A stretch of DNA of 64,000 bases from CAZPRY01 sp964589175 (GTDB lineage: Bacteria > Fidelibacterota > UBA2242). This document shows positions 16,882 to 26,333 of this stretch, one piece after another; positions within the stretch are counted from its first letter, which is position 1; each line of letters starts with the position of its first letter. The notes below the pieces were generated by a model that was not told the origin of the DNA, searched no databases, and worked only from the letters and a program-made list of their open reading frames with translations. The DNA is taken from the NCBI GenBank assembly GCA_964589175.1, contig CAZPRY010000017.1:10264-74263 (forward strand), written 5' to 3'. The translations under genes and the position numbers were made by a program.

Positions 16882-17000
16882 GTCATTCTGAGCGAGCGAA
16901 GCGACCGAAGAATCGGGTCGGCTAGTCGATGATTTCCGGATGGACTCGCTCCGGCTGACGCGATTTCTCCGTCCTGCTGGCGCAGACCGTTCGAAATGAC
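16882..17000. repeat. MITE/REP-like repeat C (GTCATTCTGAGCG...AATGAC)
   Basis: A 119-bp unit with terminal inverted repeat GTCATT/AATGAC, beginning with GTCATTCTGAGCGAGCGAAG, the well-known start of a REP-like or MITE-like intergenic repeat in many environmental bacteria. It carries no gene. Confidence 0.65.
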
Positions 17001-17026
17001 TGGCTGGGGAGACAAACGCGAAAAGC

Positions 17027-17052
17027 AAAAAGCCCCGTTGCCGGGGCTTTTT
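17027..17052 (-). terminator. Bidirectional intrinsic terminator
   Basis: AAAAAGCCCCG-TTGC-CGGGGCTTTTT, a perfect 11-bp stem with A and T tracts on the two sides. It lies 30 bp after the stop of the minus-strand lipoprotein gene and can also stop plus-strand transcripts from the repeat region. Confidence 0.85.
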
Positions 17053-17081
17053 GGGAATGTGAATTTTGATCTATCGGATTA

Positions 17082-18815
17082 TCAATTACCGCCGCCACAG
17101 TTGTCCTTGACGGTATTGATGATGTCGACATTGACCGACGGATTCGCCACATCAGGCACGTTTATCTGCTGATTTTCTACTTTATCCTCCAGGGTGGCTT
17201 TGAAATGATACTTTGCGCCTCTTTGCAGACTCGGAATTACTACTGTTCCGGCGTAGAACTTACCGGTTTCAAAGTGATTCCCTATGCGATCCTGTGCATC
17301 CTTGTAAAGCGTATAAGCAGGATTGCTTAAGACTTGCCAATTACTACCGCTCCCATCTTTCTTATAGGAAAGCGCCAAACCGGTCGGTATTGCAGTAACA
17401 TTCAGGATGCGGCAGCCTTTTGTCTTGGTGGTAGCGCTCGTACCTTCGCCGATGACCAGTTTGAATGTTACGTCGACGGAAGGGTTCGGTGGAGGTGTGA
17501 AGGTGAAATTATAATTTTGCCCGCATGGGGATGATGTAATCGGAGTCGATTTGGTTTCCCCATTGTGCGTGGCAGACAGAGTCGCTGAGAAAGAGAAACT
17601 AGCAGGTAAGTCCGGAACTCCGATAATTTTAATTTCATTTTCATCGGCTTTGAAATCTTTTGAAACGCTCATTGCAAATATAGAGGGACTGGTTATAGCA
17701 AGGGTGAGAGTACCGCCCTGTTCGTTATTCACCAGATAGATCATAGGCGGCGTTTTACTATTTGCCGTACAGTTTCCATATGTAAATCCAAAGTTCCACA
17801 CCGACAAGTGGGTAGTGAAATAGCTGGCCTTGAAATTGCCGTTGGCCAGCGGCCCGCTGACAGTTGCGGGGCCTTCGTAGACCCAGTTGCCCTCTTCTTC
17901 GTCAAAGCTGTAGGCGCTGATCACATCACCGTTCTGAATCATGGCGCCGGTGCTGGGATTCAGCGTGTTGGGCGGCAGTTCGATGCTGATCTCGATCGGC
18001 GTACTGAATTCGGTAATCTCGTTGCCGTTGCCATCGGTGATGGTCACTTCCGTCCAGCCCATGGTTGTCATGACATCATCTGTGGTAACGCCGCCGACGA
18101 CGATACCGCCGCCAGATCCACCTCCTGCCATGGCTCCTGTGTCCACGGTGCTATCGGAACTGCTGTAGTACTGAACCGTAGTCGTCAACTGGCCCTGAGC
18201 GGGCTGGCCGGTAGAGGTGGTGGCCTGTGTGCCGGCGGGTACCGAAACACTGGCGGAGGTTTGGTCGTTCTGGTTGGTGCTGGTCTGGGCGGTCACGGCG
18301 GTGGTCACGGTGCCGTTCTGGGCCTGACCGTCCGTGCTTTGCCCGGTGACGCCGCCCGTAGCGACCTGTGATTTGGGAGTCATCAAGATCGTAATGGCGT
18401 GCGTGCCGGTTGAGCTGATTTCGATCGTTTTGCTGTTGACATTGTAGCCCTCGGCTTTGGCGACGATGCGCAAGGCTACCGGCTCTTCCTGGGTCGGCAC
18501 TACCAGGTTGTCGATACCGAAGCTGAAGCTGCCGTTTTCGACTGTCTTGCCGCTGATCGGATCGTTGTAGACGTCGACGACCGTGGCGGCATAATCGCCT
18601 TTGAAGGTCAGGGCGACCGGTTTGTTGACGAAATCGTCCTGGCTGACATCGATCAGGTTGACCAGGACGCGTGTATTGATCGGCTCGAGTTCGATGATTA
18701 CGTCGAATTCATCGGCCAGGTCGGTAAGCTTCTGGAAATCGCAACTGAGGTAGAAGGTCATACCCAGGAGCAGAACGAGCAGGCTGCCAAGGATGGTTGT
18801 GTATTTTTTTCTCAT
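17082..18815 (-). CDS. Large surface lipoprotein with Thr/Gln-rich linker
   Basis: A 577-aa predicted lipoprotein (signal peptide ending FYLSC). The N-terminal ~150 residues include a carboxypeptidase-regulatory-like beta-sandwich (LTFKGDYAATVVDVYNDPIS... AKAEGYNV). A low-complexity linker rich in Thr, Gln, Ser and Gly follows (~155-235). The next segment (PIEISIELPPNTLN ... TTHLSVWNFGF) resembles extracellular domains seen in FAM171/CILP-type proteins. The C-terminal third is beta-rich with scattered Cys, ending CGGGN. It is probably anchored in the outer membrane and displayed at the surface. It follows a beta-barrel gene by 63 bp, likely in the same operon. Function unknown. Confidence 0.65.
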   Translation of the reverse strand: MRKKYTTILGSLLVLLLGMTFYLSCDFQKLTDLADEFDVIIELEPINTRVLVNLIDVSQDDFVNKPVALTFKGDYAATVVDVYNDPISGKTVENGSFSFGIDNLVVPTQEEPVALRIVAKAEGYNVNSKTIEISSTGTHAITILMTPKSQVATGGVTGQSTDGQAQNGTVTTAVTAQTSTNQNDQTSASVSVPAGTQATTSTGQPAQGQLTTTVQYYSSSDSTVDTGAMAGGGSGGGIVVGGVTTDDVMTTMGWTEVTITDGNGNEITEFSTPIEISIELPPNTLNPSTGAMIQNGDVISAYSFDEEEGNWVYEGPATVSGPLANGNFKASYFTTHLSVWNFGFTYGNCTANSKTPPMIYLVNNEQGGTLTLAITSPSIFAMSVSKDFKADENEIKIIGVPDLPASFSFSATLSATHNGETKSTPITSSPCGQNYNFTFTPPPNPSVDVTFKLVIGEGTSATTKTKGCRILNVTAIPTGLALSYKKDGSGSNWQVLSNPAYTLYKDAQDRIGNHFETGKFYAGTVVIPSLQRGAKYHFKATLEDKVENQQINVPDVANPSVNVDIINTVKDNCGGGN

Positions 18816-18878
18816 TATGAAACTCCGTTTGATTAAGTTGATAAAATTAACATTTTAGGGTTCGCCATGATTGGCAGT

Positions 18879-19526
18879 TTAAAAATGATATCCGAAACCA
18901 AGCGACAGCACCGGATACCATTTGAAGGTTTCAATGGCCTCGTTGATGCGGCCGCTCCAGTTGACGGTCGGTGCGATCATCCCTTCGCCATCCATAGTGA
19001 CTTCAGGTGAACCGATATACAGGGCGCCCAGATCGAATTGCACACTAAATGGGGAGCCGCCGGCGAGATTGCCGAAACCGATCCCGAGGTAGGGATTGAT
19101 CTTGCTGGGATAGGTGTATTCGATGGCTAGGTTGCCCAGTTTTTCGGGCGTGAACTCTTTGCCGTCCATGTTGTAGTTGCTGGTGGGCGTGACGGTGCTG
19201 CTGATTTTGATCATGTTGTAGTAAATACCGCCCGAAAGCCGGAAGACGCCGCCGGTCGGATGGAAGTCGGCAATCGCGGACAGGGCACCGAATTTCAGGT
19301 CGGCTGCGACTTCCAGGTCGAGGTCATTATCTTCCGAACGCACGTCGGAGGTGAAATTCAGAGGCAGCACGAAGTAGCCTACTTTCAAATTAAATTTTTC
19401 GCCCAGGGCATAGCCCAATTCCATTCCGGGCCCGATAGAACCGGCTTTGGCGCCGATAGCAATCTGGGCCTGAAGGCTCGCCAGACAGAATAAAAAGACC
19501 ATCATGAGAAGCATGAGTTTTTTCAT
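18879..19526 (-). CDS. Outer-membrane beta-barrel protein
   Basis: A 215-aa protein with signal peptide (LMLLMMVFLFCLASLQAQ) and alternating hydrophobic strands with glycines and aromatics (AIGAKAGSIGPGMELGYAL, NPYLGIGFGNLAGG), ending in the barrel-type LSLGFGYHF terminal strand with C-terminal Phe. This resembles small 8-strand barrels. The start follows GGAAAGGAC. It sits between an LPP20-domain gene and a large lipoprotein gene on the same strand, suggesting one envelope module. Specific function is unknown. Confidence 0.75.
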   Translation of the reverse strand: MKKLMLLMMVFLFCLASLQAQIAIGAKAGSIGPGMELGYALGEKFNLKVGYFVLPLNFTSDVRSEDNDLDLEVAADLKFGALSAIADFHPTGGVFRLSGGIYYNMIKISSTVTPTSNYNMDGKEFTPEKLGNLAIEYTYPSKINPYLGIGFGNLAGGSPFSVQFDLGALYIGSPEVTMDGEGMIAPTVNWSGRINEAIETFKWYPVLSLGFGYHF

Positions 19527-19766
19527 AGTAAAGTCCTTTCCAGAGTGACATTTAACTTTTGAAGCTATTTGTTTAACATACGCTTAAGGATAATTCGCTT
19601 GGAAATAATAGGTAATTCTCTCGATTTGTGCAAGAATTATTTGCCCAGTTTCAAGTCATGAAATAACGTTTTAGGTCGAGATGTGACCGGAGGCACCAGG
19701 ACCTATGAGAAAGTGCGGCAATTTGCGCAGGCGCACATCTGGTAGAGTAAATATCGATCCTCGCGG

Positions 19767-21236
19767 TTACAAACCGATCTCGTTGATAAATTTGTCGATC
19801 AGGAGATTGCTGACCTTGGTGATCGATTTGGAGCCGGCGTTTTCTTCGGAATTGCCAGCGTCCTTGTCCTCCAGGATATAGTTGCCTACCACGGCATTCT
19901 TCTGGATGTTGATAACGCGTAGCGTTCCCCGGCAGCGTGCGAAGAAAAAACCGTCCGTGATCTTGTTGGTCTGGCCCGAAGTAACCGTACCAAGCAGCAC
20001 CAGGTCGGCGCCGCTTTCGGCGATGAGGCTGGCGATCTGTTCCGGCCGGCTGTTCTCCAGTTCATCCGAAGTGAGCACACTGAACACATCGTTCGCGACA
20101 GCGGTGAAGCCCTTGGTGGACAGCTTCTGCAGAAGCGCATTTTCGAGATAGGATGTTTCGACGCGCTGGCCGAGGTTGGCCTCGACGATTTTTACAATCA
20201 CACGGTTATCCGGGAAAAGCGTAAAGGCGTACTTTTGGTCAGGGAAATCGTAACCTTCGGGGAAATGGATGATGCCCTCGACCTCAACCTTACCGGCGCA
20301 GGCGATTTCACGCACTTCGCAGGCGGCAATTCCGTTCCTGTCCGTGTGCGCGAAGGGCGTGATCGTAGATTTGCCGGTTTTCAGCGTAAAGTCGACTTTC
20401 AGATTCGGCAGGCCGACCTGTTCCTTGCCTCTTTGCCAGAAGACCTTGACCTGCAGGGGTGTTTTCAGAGATGCGCCGAGCTTGGCCGCTTGATCGCCGC
20501 CGCGGCCTTCGACGCGGATGCCGTTCCTGATTTGATGGAGCGTGGCATTGACATCTTCCTTAAGAAGATTGATATCGGCCAGGTCCAGGGGCGACATTCC
20601 GGCCAGGTCGGAGACCGGCGAGACGTTTTCTGCTGCGGTTTTAAGCATATCGAGTGACATGAAAACCAGGCCTTTCAGAGCCAGGGCCTGGGCGTCATCG
20701 TAGTTTTTCTTGCCGATGGTGTAGGTTTCCGCGATGAGATCTTTCATCAGGGCCTTGTGAGCAATCTCGGAGAACGGCACCGCCACGAACGCGGCGTAAA
20801 GCGTGGTTTTACGGCCATCGTAAGTGTCCCGCCATTCTTCGATAAAAAACTTATCCGGCTTGACGGCGATGATGCTCTTGGAGATGACTTTGAGCTTGGA
20901 TTCTGTAAAGGCGTCGGAACTGCTGATTTCACCGCTCGATTCGATCAACTGTTCGACGAATTCGCTTTCGATCTGCACACCGAGGGCTTCGATAATCTGG
21001 CGCTTGGCATTGTTAACGGCTTCGCTGCGGGCGACCGCTTCATCGGGATAGCGATTCGAAACGCCGATGAAGACGTTGTGGGGCGGATTGTCGATCCAAT
21101 CCGGCCGGTCCTCCTTGGTGAGGCGTTTCTGCCCGAAGAGCGAAGCGCCCAGTAAAAGCATAAGAAGTCCGCAAATAAAAAGGCGTAGCGCAGGCGAATG
21201 GGCATAATTCCGAGGGAATGGTCTGTAAACTGGCAT
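19767..21236 (-). CDS. LPP20-domain envelope protein with C-terminal TolB/CsgG-like domain
   Basis: The ATG at 21236 follows GGAACGGAG with ideal spacing and gives a signal peptide (LFICGLLMLLLGASLFGQ); longer frames add a non-conserved leader. Residues ~35-150 form an LPP20-type domain (RPDWIDNPPHNVFIGVSN, SEAVNNAKRQIIEALGV). The middle has a beta-sandwich insert with Asp-rich strands. The last ~150 residues resemble the alpha/beta domain of CsgG/FlgT/TolB-like envelope proteins (LLQKLSTKGFTAV, LIAESGADLVLLGTV). Such proteins often assemble surface structures or regulate lipoproteins. It leads a three-gene minus-strand envelope cluster. Exact role unknown. Confidence 0.75.
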   Translation of the reverse strand: MPVYRPFPRNYAHSPALRLFICGLLMLLLGASLFGQKRLTKEDRPDWIDNPPHNVFIGVSNRYPDEAVARSEAVNNAKRQIIEALGVQIESEFVEQLIESSGEISSSDAFTESKLKVISKSIIAVKPDKFFIEEWRDTYDGRKTTLYAAFVAVPFSEIAHKALMKDLIAETYTIGKKNYDDAQALALKGLVFMSLDMLKTAAENVSPVSDLAGMSPLDLADINLLKEDVNATLHQIRNGIRVEGRGGDQAAKLGASLKTPLQVKVFWQRGKEQVGLPNLKVDFTLKTGKSTITPFAHTDRNGIAACEVREIACAGKVEVEGIIHFPEGYDFPDQKYAFTLFPDNRVIVKIVEANLGQRVETSYLENALLQKLSTKGFTAVANDVFSVLTSDELENSRPEQIASLIAESGADLVLLGTVTSGQTNKITDGFFFARCRGTLRVINIQKNAVVGNYILEDKDAGNSEENAGSKSITKVSNLLIDKFINEIGL

Positions 21237-21548
21237 ATATTCTCCGTTCCTTATATCGTTTTTCAATGCCCTAATCATAAAAAGAATATATGGTAATTTC
21301 AATTAAAAGTTAGGCTTTTTCGATAATTCCCGAAGGCCGGTACGGCAATGGAATACCATTTCAAGTTAGGTCCGAATGTATTATATTTGATTTCCGGAGA
21401 TAAGAAAGGTACCGGTTCTGCATGGGAACAAAAGAGCGTTCGGAAAGTATTCAACCTGTGTAAATGTGCGCTGTGGCGCGCCCTGAGCGGACCGGCTCAT
21501 CCCCGGTTGGAAAGCCTTTTCGAATTAGCACAGAGGAAGGATTTTAAG
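21237..21548. other. Divergent regulatory region between the LPP20-domain gene and porD
   Basis: About 310 bp. An open frame runs through its right part in phase with porD but encodes no conserved sequence and precedes the signal peptide, so I treat it as untranslated leader. It contains a good Bacteroidota-type promoter candidate at 21359-21389. Confidence 0.5.
21359..21389 (+). promoter_or_regulatory. Bacteroidota-type promoter candidate for porD
   Basis: TTTC (21359-21362), 19-nt spacer, TATATTTG (21382-21389): a full match to TAnnTTTG and one mismatch in the upstream TTTG box. It lies ~160 bp before the porD start. Confidence 0.4.
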
Positions 21549-22385
21549 ATGCAGATTTTGAGAACACTATTCGTGATTCTGATCCTCTCCGTCTTCGTCC
21601 GGGCTCAGTTTGTGGATTGCCAGGCGGAGATATCAATTGAGCGTATGCCGGAGCAGGAACGCAACGATCTGAAAACCCTGGAGCAGATGCTGCCGACCTA
21701 TTTCGAAAGTTATACCTGGTTTGACAACAGCTACGGTATCGAGTTGCCGATCAGTATCCGCATCTTTCCGCAGAGCGTGAATAAGACCGGCGTCGACCGG
21801 ACTTTTACATCCCAACTTTTCATCTCGACGATCTCCGGCGATCAGCGCTTCTTCGAGAAAAACTTCCAGTTTACGTATAAAACCAACGATCCCTTGCAGC
21901 ATATCGAACTTCCGCATCCGCTCACCAGCGCGCTCGATTTTTATGCCTGGATGTTCATCGCCGGCGAAATGGATACTTACGAACCGCTGGCGGGCAACGC
22001 AGCTTACGAACGGGCCCGCGATATCGCCAACCGCGCCCAGATGTCCGACAAACCCTGGGGTTTCAAGGACCGTTTGCAGGCCCTGGACGAAATTACACGC
22101 ATACGCGATTATCGCATGGTCAAATATTACTACTGGCTGATGGTGGACCTGATCAATCAGGATAAAACCGGCGAGGTCCGCGATGTAGCTTCGAAGGCCC
22201 TGGGGCACCTGGAAGATATGTTCTTCGAAAATGCGCGTGAACGGTATACGCACATTTTCCTGGATGTCTACGCCCGCGACTTTATGGCGATCCTGAAAGC
22301 CTACGGTGATGAAAGTCAGTGCAGCAAATTGATCGAGCTTGACCCGGATAATAAGAAAGTCTACGAGCAGATACTCGCTGAATAA
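21549..22385 (+). CDS. porD: Type IX secretion system protein PorD (DUF4835 family)
   Basis: A ~278-aa protein with signal peptide (LFVILILSVFVRAQF) and the DUF4835 pattern: FVDCQAEISI, TFTSQLFISTISGDQRFF, LTSALDFYAWMFIAGEMDTYEPLAG, and a C-terminal TPR-like tail. This family is named PorD for its link to type IX secretion in Bacteroidota. The ATG at 21549 follows AGAGGAAGG at 8-nt spacing; the in-frame ATG at 21348 would put 67 unrelated residues ahead of the signal peptide. The gene abuts the convergent GT2 gene with no gap. A protein with a type IX sorting domain is encoded at 46565, supporting a functional system. Confidence 0.82.
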   Translation: MQILRTLFVILILSVFVRAQFVDCQAEISIERMPEQERNDLKTLEQMLPTYFESYTWFDNSYGIELPISIRIFPQSVNKTGVDRTFTSQLFISTISGDQRFFEKNFQFTYKTNDPLQHIELPHPLTSALDFYAWMFIAGEMDTYEPLAGNAAYERARDIANRAQMSDKPWGFKDRLQALDEITRIRDYRMVKYYYWLMVDLINQDKTGEVRDVASKALGHLEDMFFENARERYTHIFLDVYARDFMAILKAYGDESQCSKLIELDPDNKKVYEQILAE

Positions 22386-23429
22386 TCAGCGGATGTAAGC
22401 GGAGTATTGCCGTTTCCCCAATAAAAAAGCGCTCAGCGCCACCGATCCGCGATACATACGGGTCATTACCTGGCGATCCCGCAGAACCCTGATCCGGCCC
22501 ACCTGTTGCCTCTTCCTCATGATTTTGCCGATATGAGTCAGAATCCACAAATGCGCTTTGAGGATGGCCGCGGCGCGTCCGAAATCCCGGCGGAGCAGTG
22601 AGAAGAAGATTGCCATATATTCCAGCATCAGCCGGATCGGCAGAAAATACAGCGTCAGCAATCCACGATAATTGGATAGAAACATGAACAGGCTGTTGCG
22701 GTGATTGAGGTATTTCTTGAACGGTGATTCGGCTGCGAGGGTATAACCGGAGCGATGCCGCACGAGGGCCCGGGGTTCAATGACGCAGCGATAGCCCATA
22801 AGCTGCAGGCGCCAGTCCAGGTCGATCTCTTCCATGTGGGCGAAATACTGCTCGTCGAAGAGGCCGGCCTCCAACAATAGCTGGCGGCGGGCCAGAAAGG
22901 CGGTCCCTGAAGCCCAGAAGATGTCCGGCGGCTGCGCATCGTACTGGCGCTGATCCGCCTCGATGTACTCGAAAACGCGTCCCCGCGCGAACGGAAATCC
23001 GAAGATATCCATCTCGCCGCCGCAGGCGCCGGAATAGTCGAAGTGCCCCGGATTCTGAAATGAGTGCAGTTTGGGCTGAACCACGGCGATGGACGGGTCG
23101 GTTTTGATCGCCGCGAGCAGGTACTCGATCCATCCTTTCTCGTGAACGGTGTCGTTGTTAAGGATCAGGACAAACGGGCCCGAGGCGTTGCGGATGCCGT
23201 AGTTGCAGCCCCCGGCGAAACCGATATTCTGAGCGAGTGACAGGATCCGAACCTGCGGAAATTCATGGCGGACCATGGCGATGCTCGTGTCCGTCGAACC
23301 GTTGTCGACCAGGATCACTTCCATCGTCACCCGGGTGGACCGGTACAGCGACACAAGGCAATCCCGTAGAATCGCCTCGCCGTTAAAATGCGGGATAATG
23401 ACTGAGATTTCCGGTGCAGTCTGTGTCAT
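22386..23429 (-). CDS. Glycosyltransferase family 2 (rhamnosyltransferase-like)
   Basis: A 347-aa GT-A enzyme: SVIIPHFNG start, VDNGSTDTS, the QNIGFAGGCNYG loop, the LILNNDT metal-binding DxD-like site, and EIDLDWRLQLMGYR, which is the ED-type acceptor/catalytic motif. The C-terminal part holds basic and amphipathic helices for membrane association. The start ATG 23429 lies 38 bp after the stop of the DUF2723 gene, so the pair is probably co-transcribed. It likely adds a sugar to a cell-surface glycan; acceptor unknown. Confidence 0.88.
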   Translation of the reverse strand: MTQTAPEISVIIPHFNGEAILRDCLVSLYRSTRVTMEVILVDNGSTDTSIAMVRHEFPQVRILSLAQNIGFAGGCNYGIRNASGPFVLILNNDTVHEKGWIEYLLAAIKTDPSIAVVQPKLHSFQNPGHFDYSGACGGEMDIFGFPFARGRVFEYIEADQRQYDAQPPDIFWASGTAFLARRQLLLEAGLFDEQYFAHMEEIDLDWRLQLMGYRCVIEPRALVRHRSGYTLAAESPFKKYLNHRNSLFMFLSNYRGLLTLYFLPIRLMLEYMAIFFSLLRRDFGRAAAILKAHLWILTHIGKIMRKRQQVGRIRVLRDRQVMTRMYRGSVALSAFLLGKRQYSAYIR

Positions 23430-23467
23430 GCTTACGTTCGATTCGCGATGCGGATCGGAATCCGCGG

Positions 23468-26290
23468 CTAAGATCCCGACGAATCCGTTTCGGCTGCTTG
23501 CTTGTCCTGTTGCGATAGACGCACAATTTCGCGGCGGAACTCGTCCCGCATCCGGGTGGCGCTGACATCGGTCGGGTGCAGTGCGATCCATTCATCCAGA
23601 ATGTTCAGGGCGGTGTCATAGTTTTTCATCTCACCATAGAGCCGGACCAGCAGGCCGATGACCTCTCCGCTTCCGGGATTATCTTTGTAGAGGTTTTCCA
23701 GGATATCGAGCGCCGTCTGTTTTTCGTTCAGTTCCTGGTAATAGATGCTGGCGAATCGCAGCATGTCTTTCAGGCTGTTTTTGGGTCGGTTGACCCTGTA
23801 TTCCAGCCGGCGGGCTAATTCTTCGGAGCGTCCGCCTTCATGATAGAGCATGCCCAGCTGCAGCGAGACGTCGTCGTTTTGGATGGGCACGATATCCTCC
23901 GGCAAACGCACAGCCATAGAGTCAAGGGTCGCCACCATTCCCGGCAGATCATTGTCGTAGAGTTTTTCCAGGGCGAGTTGGAAGAAGCCGGAGCGGTAAT
24001 TGCCGATCAGTTTGACGATATTGTCATTGAAGTAGACATGCGGGTTGTTCAGGTTGCGGTAGCGGTAAACGTTGAAAATATTCTCCTGGAGCCGTTCCCC
24101 GTTGACGCGTTTGACCTTTTTCGGATTAACCCGGAAGGCGAGGCCCTCCATCTGCAGGAATTCCTCCATGCCCAGACGATTTTCCGGCGATACGGTAACG
24201 GCGAAATAGACCGGGCGTTTCCATTTGTTCATCTCCAGCAGGTGCAGAATCATGATGTCCTGGACGCGAATGCCCTGACCCATGATCGTCGGTTTCAGTT
24301 CCCATTCGAGGGGCGCCAGATCGCTGCCGGGCGGCGGGGAGATTTTGACGCGCTGGGGCTTCCAGCCGCGCACCGTCAGTGAGTTGATGATCTCATCGCT
24401 GAGATTGCCCAGATCGACCTTAGGTTCGTTATCGCGTAATTGCCGGATGTACCAGTCGGTATTCAGCAGGCTCAGGTTCACGACGCGCACGTCTTGGCGG
24501 ACATGTTCGACTTCCTGCAGGTACCAGAGCGGGAAGGTGTCGTTATCACCGTTGGTGAAGATGATTCCGTCGGGTTCGCAGGTCTGCAGGATATTGTAAG
24601 AATAGTCCGAAGCAACAAAGTTACCGCTGCGGTCATGCTCGTGGTAATTGGCTACCAGAATGTTGAGCGGAAGGACAATCAGCATGGTGGCCGTCAGCAT
24701 CCAGGCCAGTGAGGTGCGGATTTTCTCGTTTTTAAGCTGGGCGATTTGCCCGATGATGCTTGAAACGCCGATACCGATCCAGATCGCGAAAGTGAAAAAC
24801 GAGCCGACGTAAGAATAATCCCTCTCGCGCGGCTGCGGATCATCCTGGTTGAGATAGAGAACGATCATCAGCCCGGTAAACAGGAAAAGGGCCAGGATCG
24901 ACAGCGCCTTGTGTTTATCGCGCTGAAAGTGGGAGAGCATGCCGTAGATGCCGACCAGGAAGGGGAAGGGCAGGAAAAACTGGAACGGATCGACCCGATC
25001 CCCGAGACGCCCGATGAACTGCCAGTTAAAATAACGGATGTACATGTGTTTGATCTGGTATTTCCAGAAGTAGTCGCCAGCGCCTGTATATTTGTGTTCG
25101 GCCTCCGGTTTCCAGACGGCGCGGTTGAAGATGTCGGCAAATTCACGGCGGCCGTACTGCTCGCGTTCGAGATAGGCCAGGGCCTGGTGCGTGGTTTCGG
25201 GATCGTTCTCGTCGATTGTCGGATTTTGTGAACTACGGATAAAGATGGTTGTGTAGGAAGAGTATCCGACGATAATCAGGATAAGCGCCATCAGCGCCAG
25301 GGAGGCGATGTTGTATCTTTTTTTAATGCAGAAAAATGTGCCGATGAAGATCACAGCGATTAAAACTCCCACGGCCGCAAGGCCCATCTTGTCGGCGATG
25401 TTAGGCAGGCCGCGGATCACGCCGCCGTTGATGACCAGGAAAATCGCCGAGGCAAAGAAGGCCATCAGCGTGTTCCGGGCATGTTCGACCAGGCGCTCGT
25501 TTTGCGACGTTTTGTAGACCAGTACATAGATGCCCATGAACACTCCCAGAGTCCAGAAAGCCTGGAAAGTAGTGCTGTCGGTTACCTGCCGGAAGAACAC
25601 GAAAAGGACTGCGACGATAGCGGTGCCGATGATGATGTCGGCGATAAACCAGCCCAGGGTATTGACATCGTGACGTTTGAAATAGATGATCAGGGCGATA
25701 AAGAAGATAGCCAGCAGGTTCAGCAGGTGAATCCCCATCGCCAGGCCCATGATATAGGCGATGATCAGCAAGTAGCGTTCGTGGCCGGGTTTGTCGGCGT
25801 GTTCTTCCCAGACCAGGATCAGCCAGACGACGATGGCAGTCAGAAAAGTGGAAAAGGCATAGACTTCGGCCTCGACTGCATTGAACCAGTGGCTGTCCGT
25901 ATAGGCGAAAGTCATGGCGCCGATAAATGCACCGGAATAGAGAATGATTTTATAGAGCGGGTTGCTCGGATTTTCCCATTTTTTAACGAGCTGCACGATG
26001 ATCAGGAACAGGAACATCACGGCAAAAGCACTGACGATCGGGGACATCAGGTTGACCCGGTAGGCGATGTCGTTGCCGATCGGCAACATTGCAAAGAAGC
26101 GCCCGATCAACAGGAACAAAGGACTTCCCGGCGGGTGCGGGACGCCCAGCGTGAAGGACGTGGCGATGAATTCGCCGCAATCCCAGAAGGATACCGTCGG
26201 AGCGACCGTGTCCAGGTAAACAATTAAACTTAAAATAAATGTCAGCAGCGCGAGGATTGTCTTTTCCTGGTTCTGTTTCAAATAATTCAT
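23468..26290 (-). CDS. DUF2723 (TMEM260-type) membrane glycosyltransferase-like protein with C-terminal TPRs
   Basis: A 940-aa GT-C-like membrane protein. The DUF2723 signature is clear near the N-terminus: YLDTVAPTVSFWDCGEFIA, LGVPHPPGSPLFLL with the expected acidic residues, and THWFNAVEAEVYA-like DSHWFNAVEAEVYA. About a dozen TM segments run to residue ~560, followed by a soluble periplasmic part (NGDNDTFPLWYLQEV) and C-terminal TPR-like helices. The human relative TMEM260 is a protein O-mannosyltransferase, so a surface glycosylation role is reasonable. A GT2 gene follows directly. Family secure, donor and acceptor unknown. Confidence 0.9.
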   Translation of the reverse strand: MNYLKQNQEKTILALLTFILSLIVYLDTVAPTVSFWDCGEFIATSFTLGVPHPPGSPLFLLIGRFFAMLPIGNDIAYRVNLMSPIVSAFAVMFLFLIIVQLVKKWENPSNPLYKIILYSGAFIGAMTFAYTDSHWFNAVEAEVYAFSTFLTAIVVWLILVWEEHADKPGHERYLLIIAYIMGLAMGIHLLNLLAIFFIALIIYFKRHDVNTLGWFIADIIIGTAIVAVLFVFFRQVTDSTTFQAFWTLGVFMGIYVLVYKTSQNERLVEHARNTLMAFFASAIFLVINGGVIRGLPNIADKMGLAAVGVLIAVIFIGTFFCIKKRYNIASLALMALILIIVGYSSYTTIFIRSSQNPTIDENDPETTHQALAYLEREQYGRREFADIFNRAVWKPEAEHKYTGAGDYFWKYQIKHMYIRYFNWQFIGRLGDRVDPFQFFLPFPFLVGIYGMLSHFQRDKHKALSILALFLFTGLMIVLYLNQDDPQPRERDYSYVGSFFTFAIWIGIGVSSIIGQIAQLKNEKIRTSLAWMLTATMLIVLPLNILVANYHEHDRSGNFVASDYSYNILQTCEPDGIIFTNGDNDTFPLWYLQEVEHVRQDVRVVNLSLLNTDWYIRQLRDNEPKVDLGNLSDEIINSLTVRGWKPQRVKISPPPGSDLAPLEWELKPTIMGQGIRVQDIMILHLLEMNKWKRPVYFAVTVSPENRLGMEEFLQMEGLAFRVNPKKVKRVNGERLQENIFNVYRYRNLNNPHVYFNDNIVKLIGNYRSGFFQLALEKLYDNDLPGMVATLDSMAVRLPEDIVPIQNDDVSLQLGMLYHEGGRSEELARRLEYRVNRPKNSLKDMLRFASIYYQELNEKQTALDILENLYKDNPGSGEVIGLLVRLYGEMKNYDTALNILDEWIALHPTDVSATRMRDEFRREIVRLSQQDKQAAETDSSGS

Positions 26291-26333
26291 GGTGTTCCTT
26301 TACAATGGTTCGATGGATAACGCAGAACGCCTG

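Noticed and set aside
17808..18371. Gly-rich plus-strand frame (187 codons)
   Set aside because: Antisense of the Thr/Gln/Ser-rich linker of the large lipoprotein; composition explained by that.
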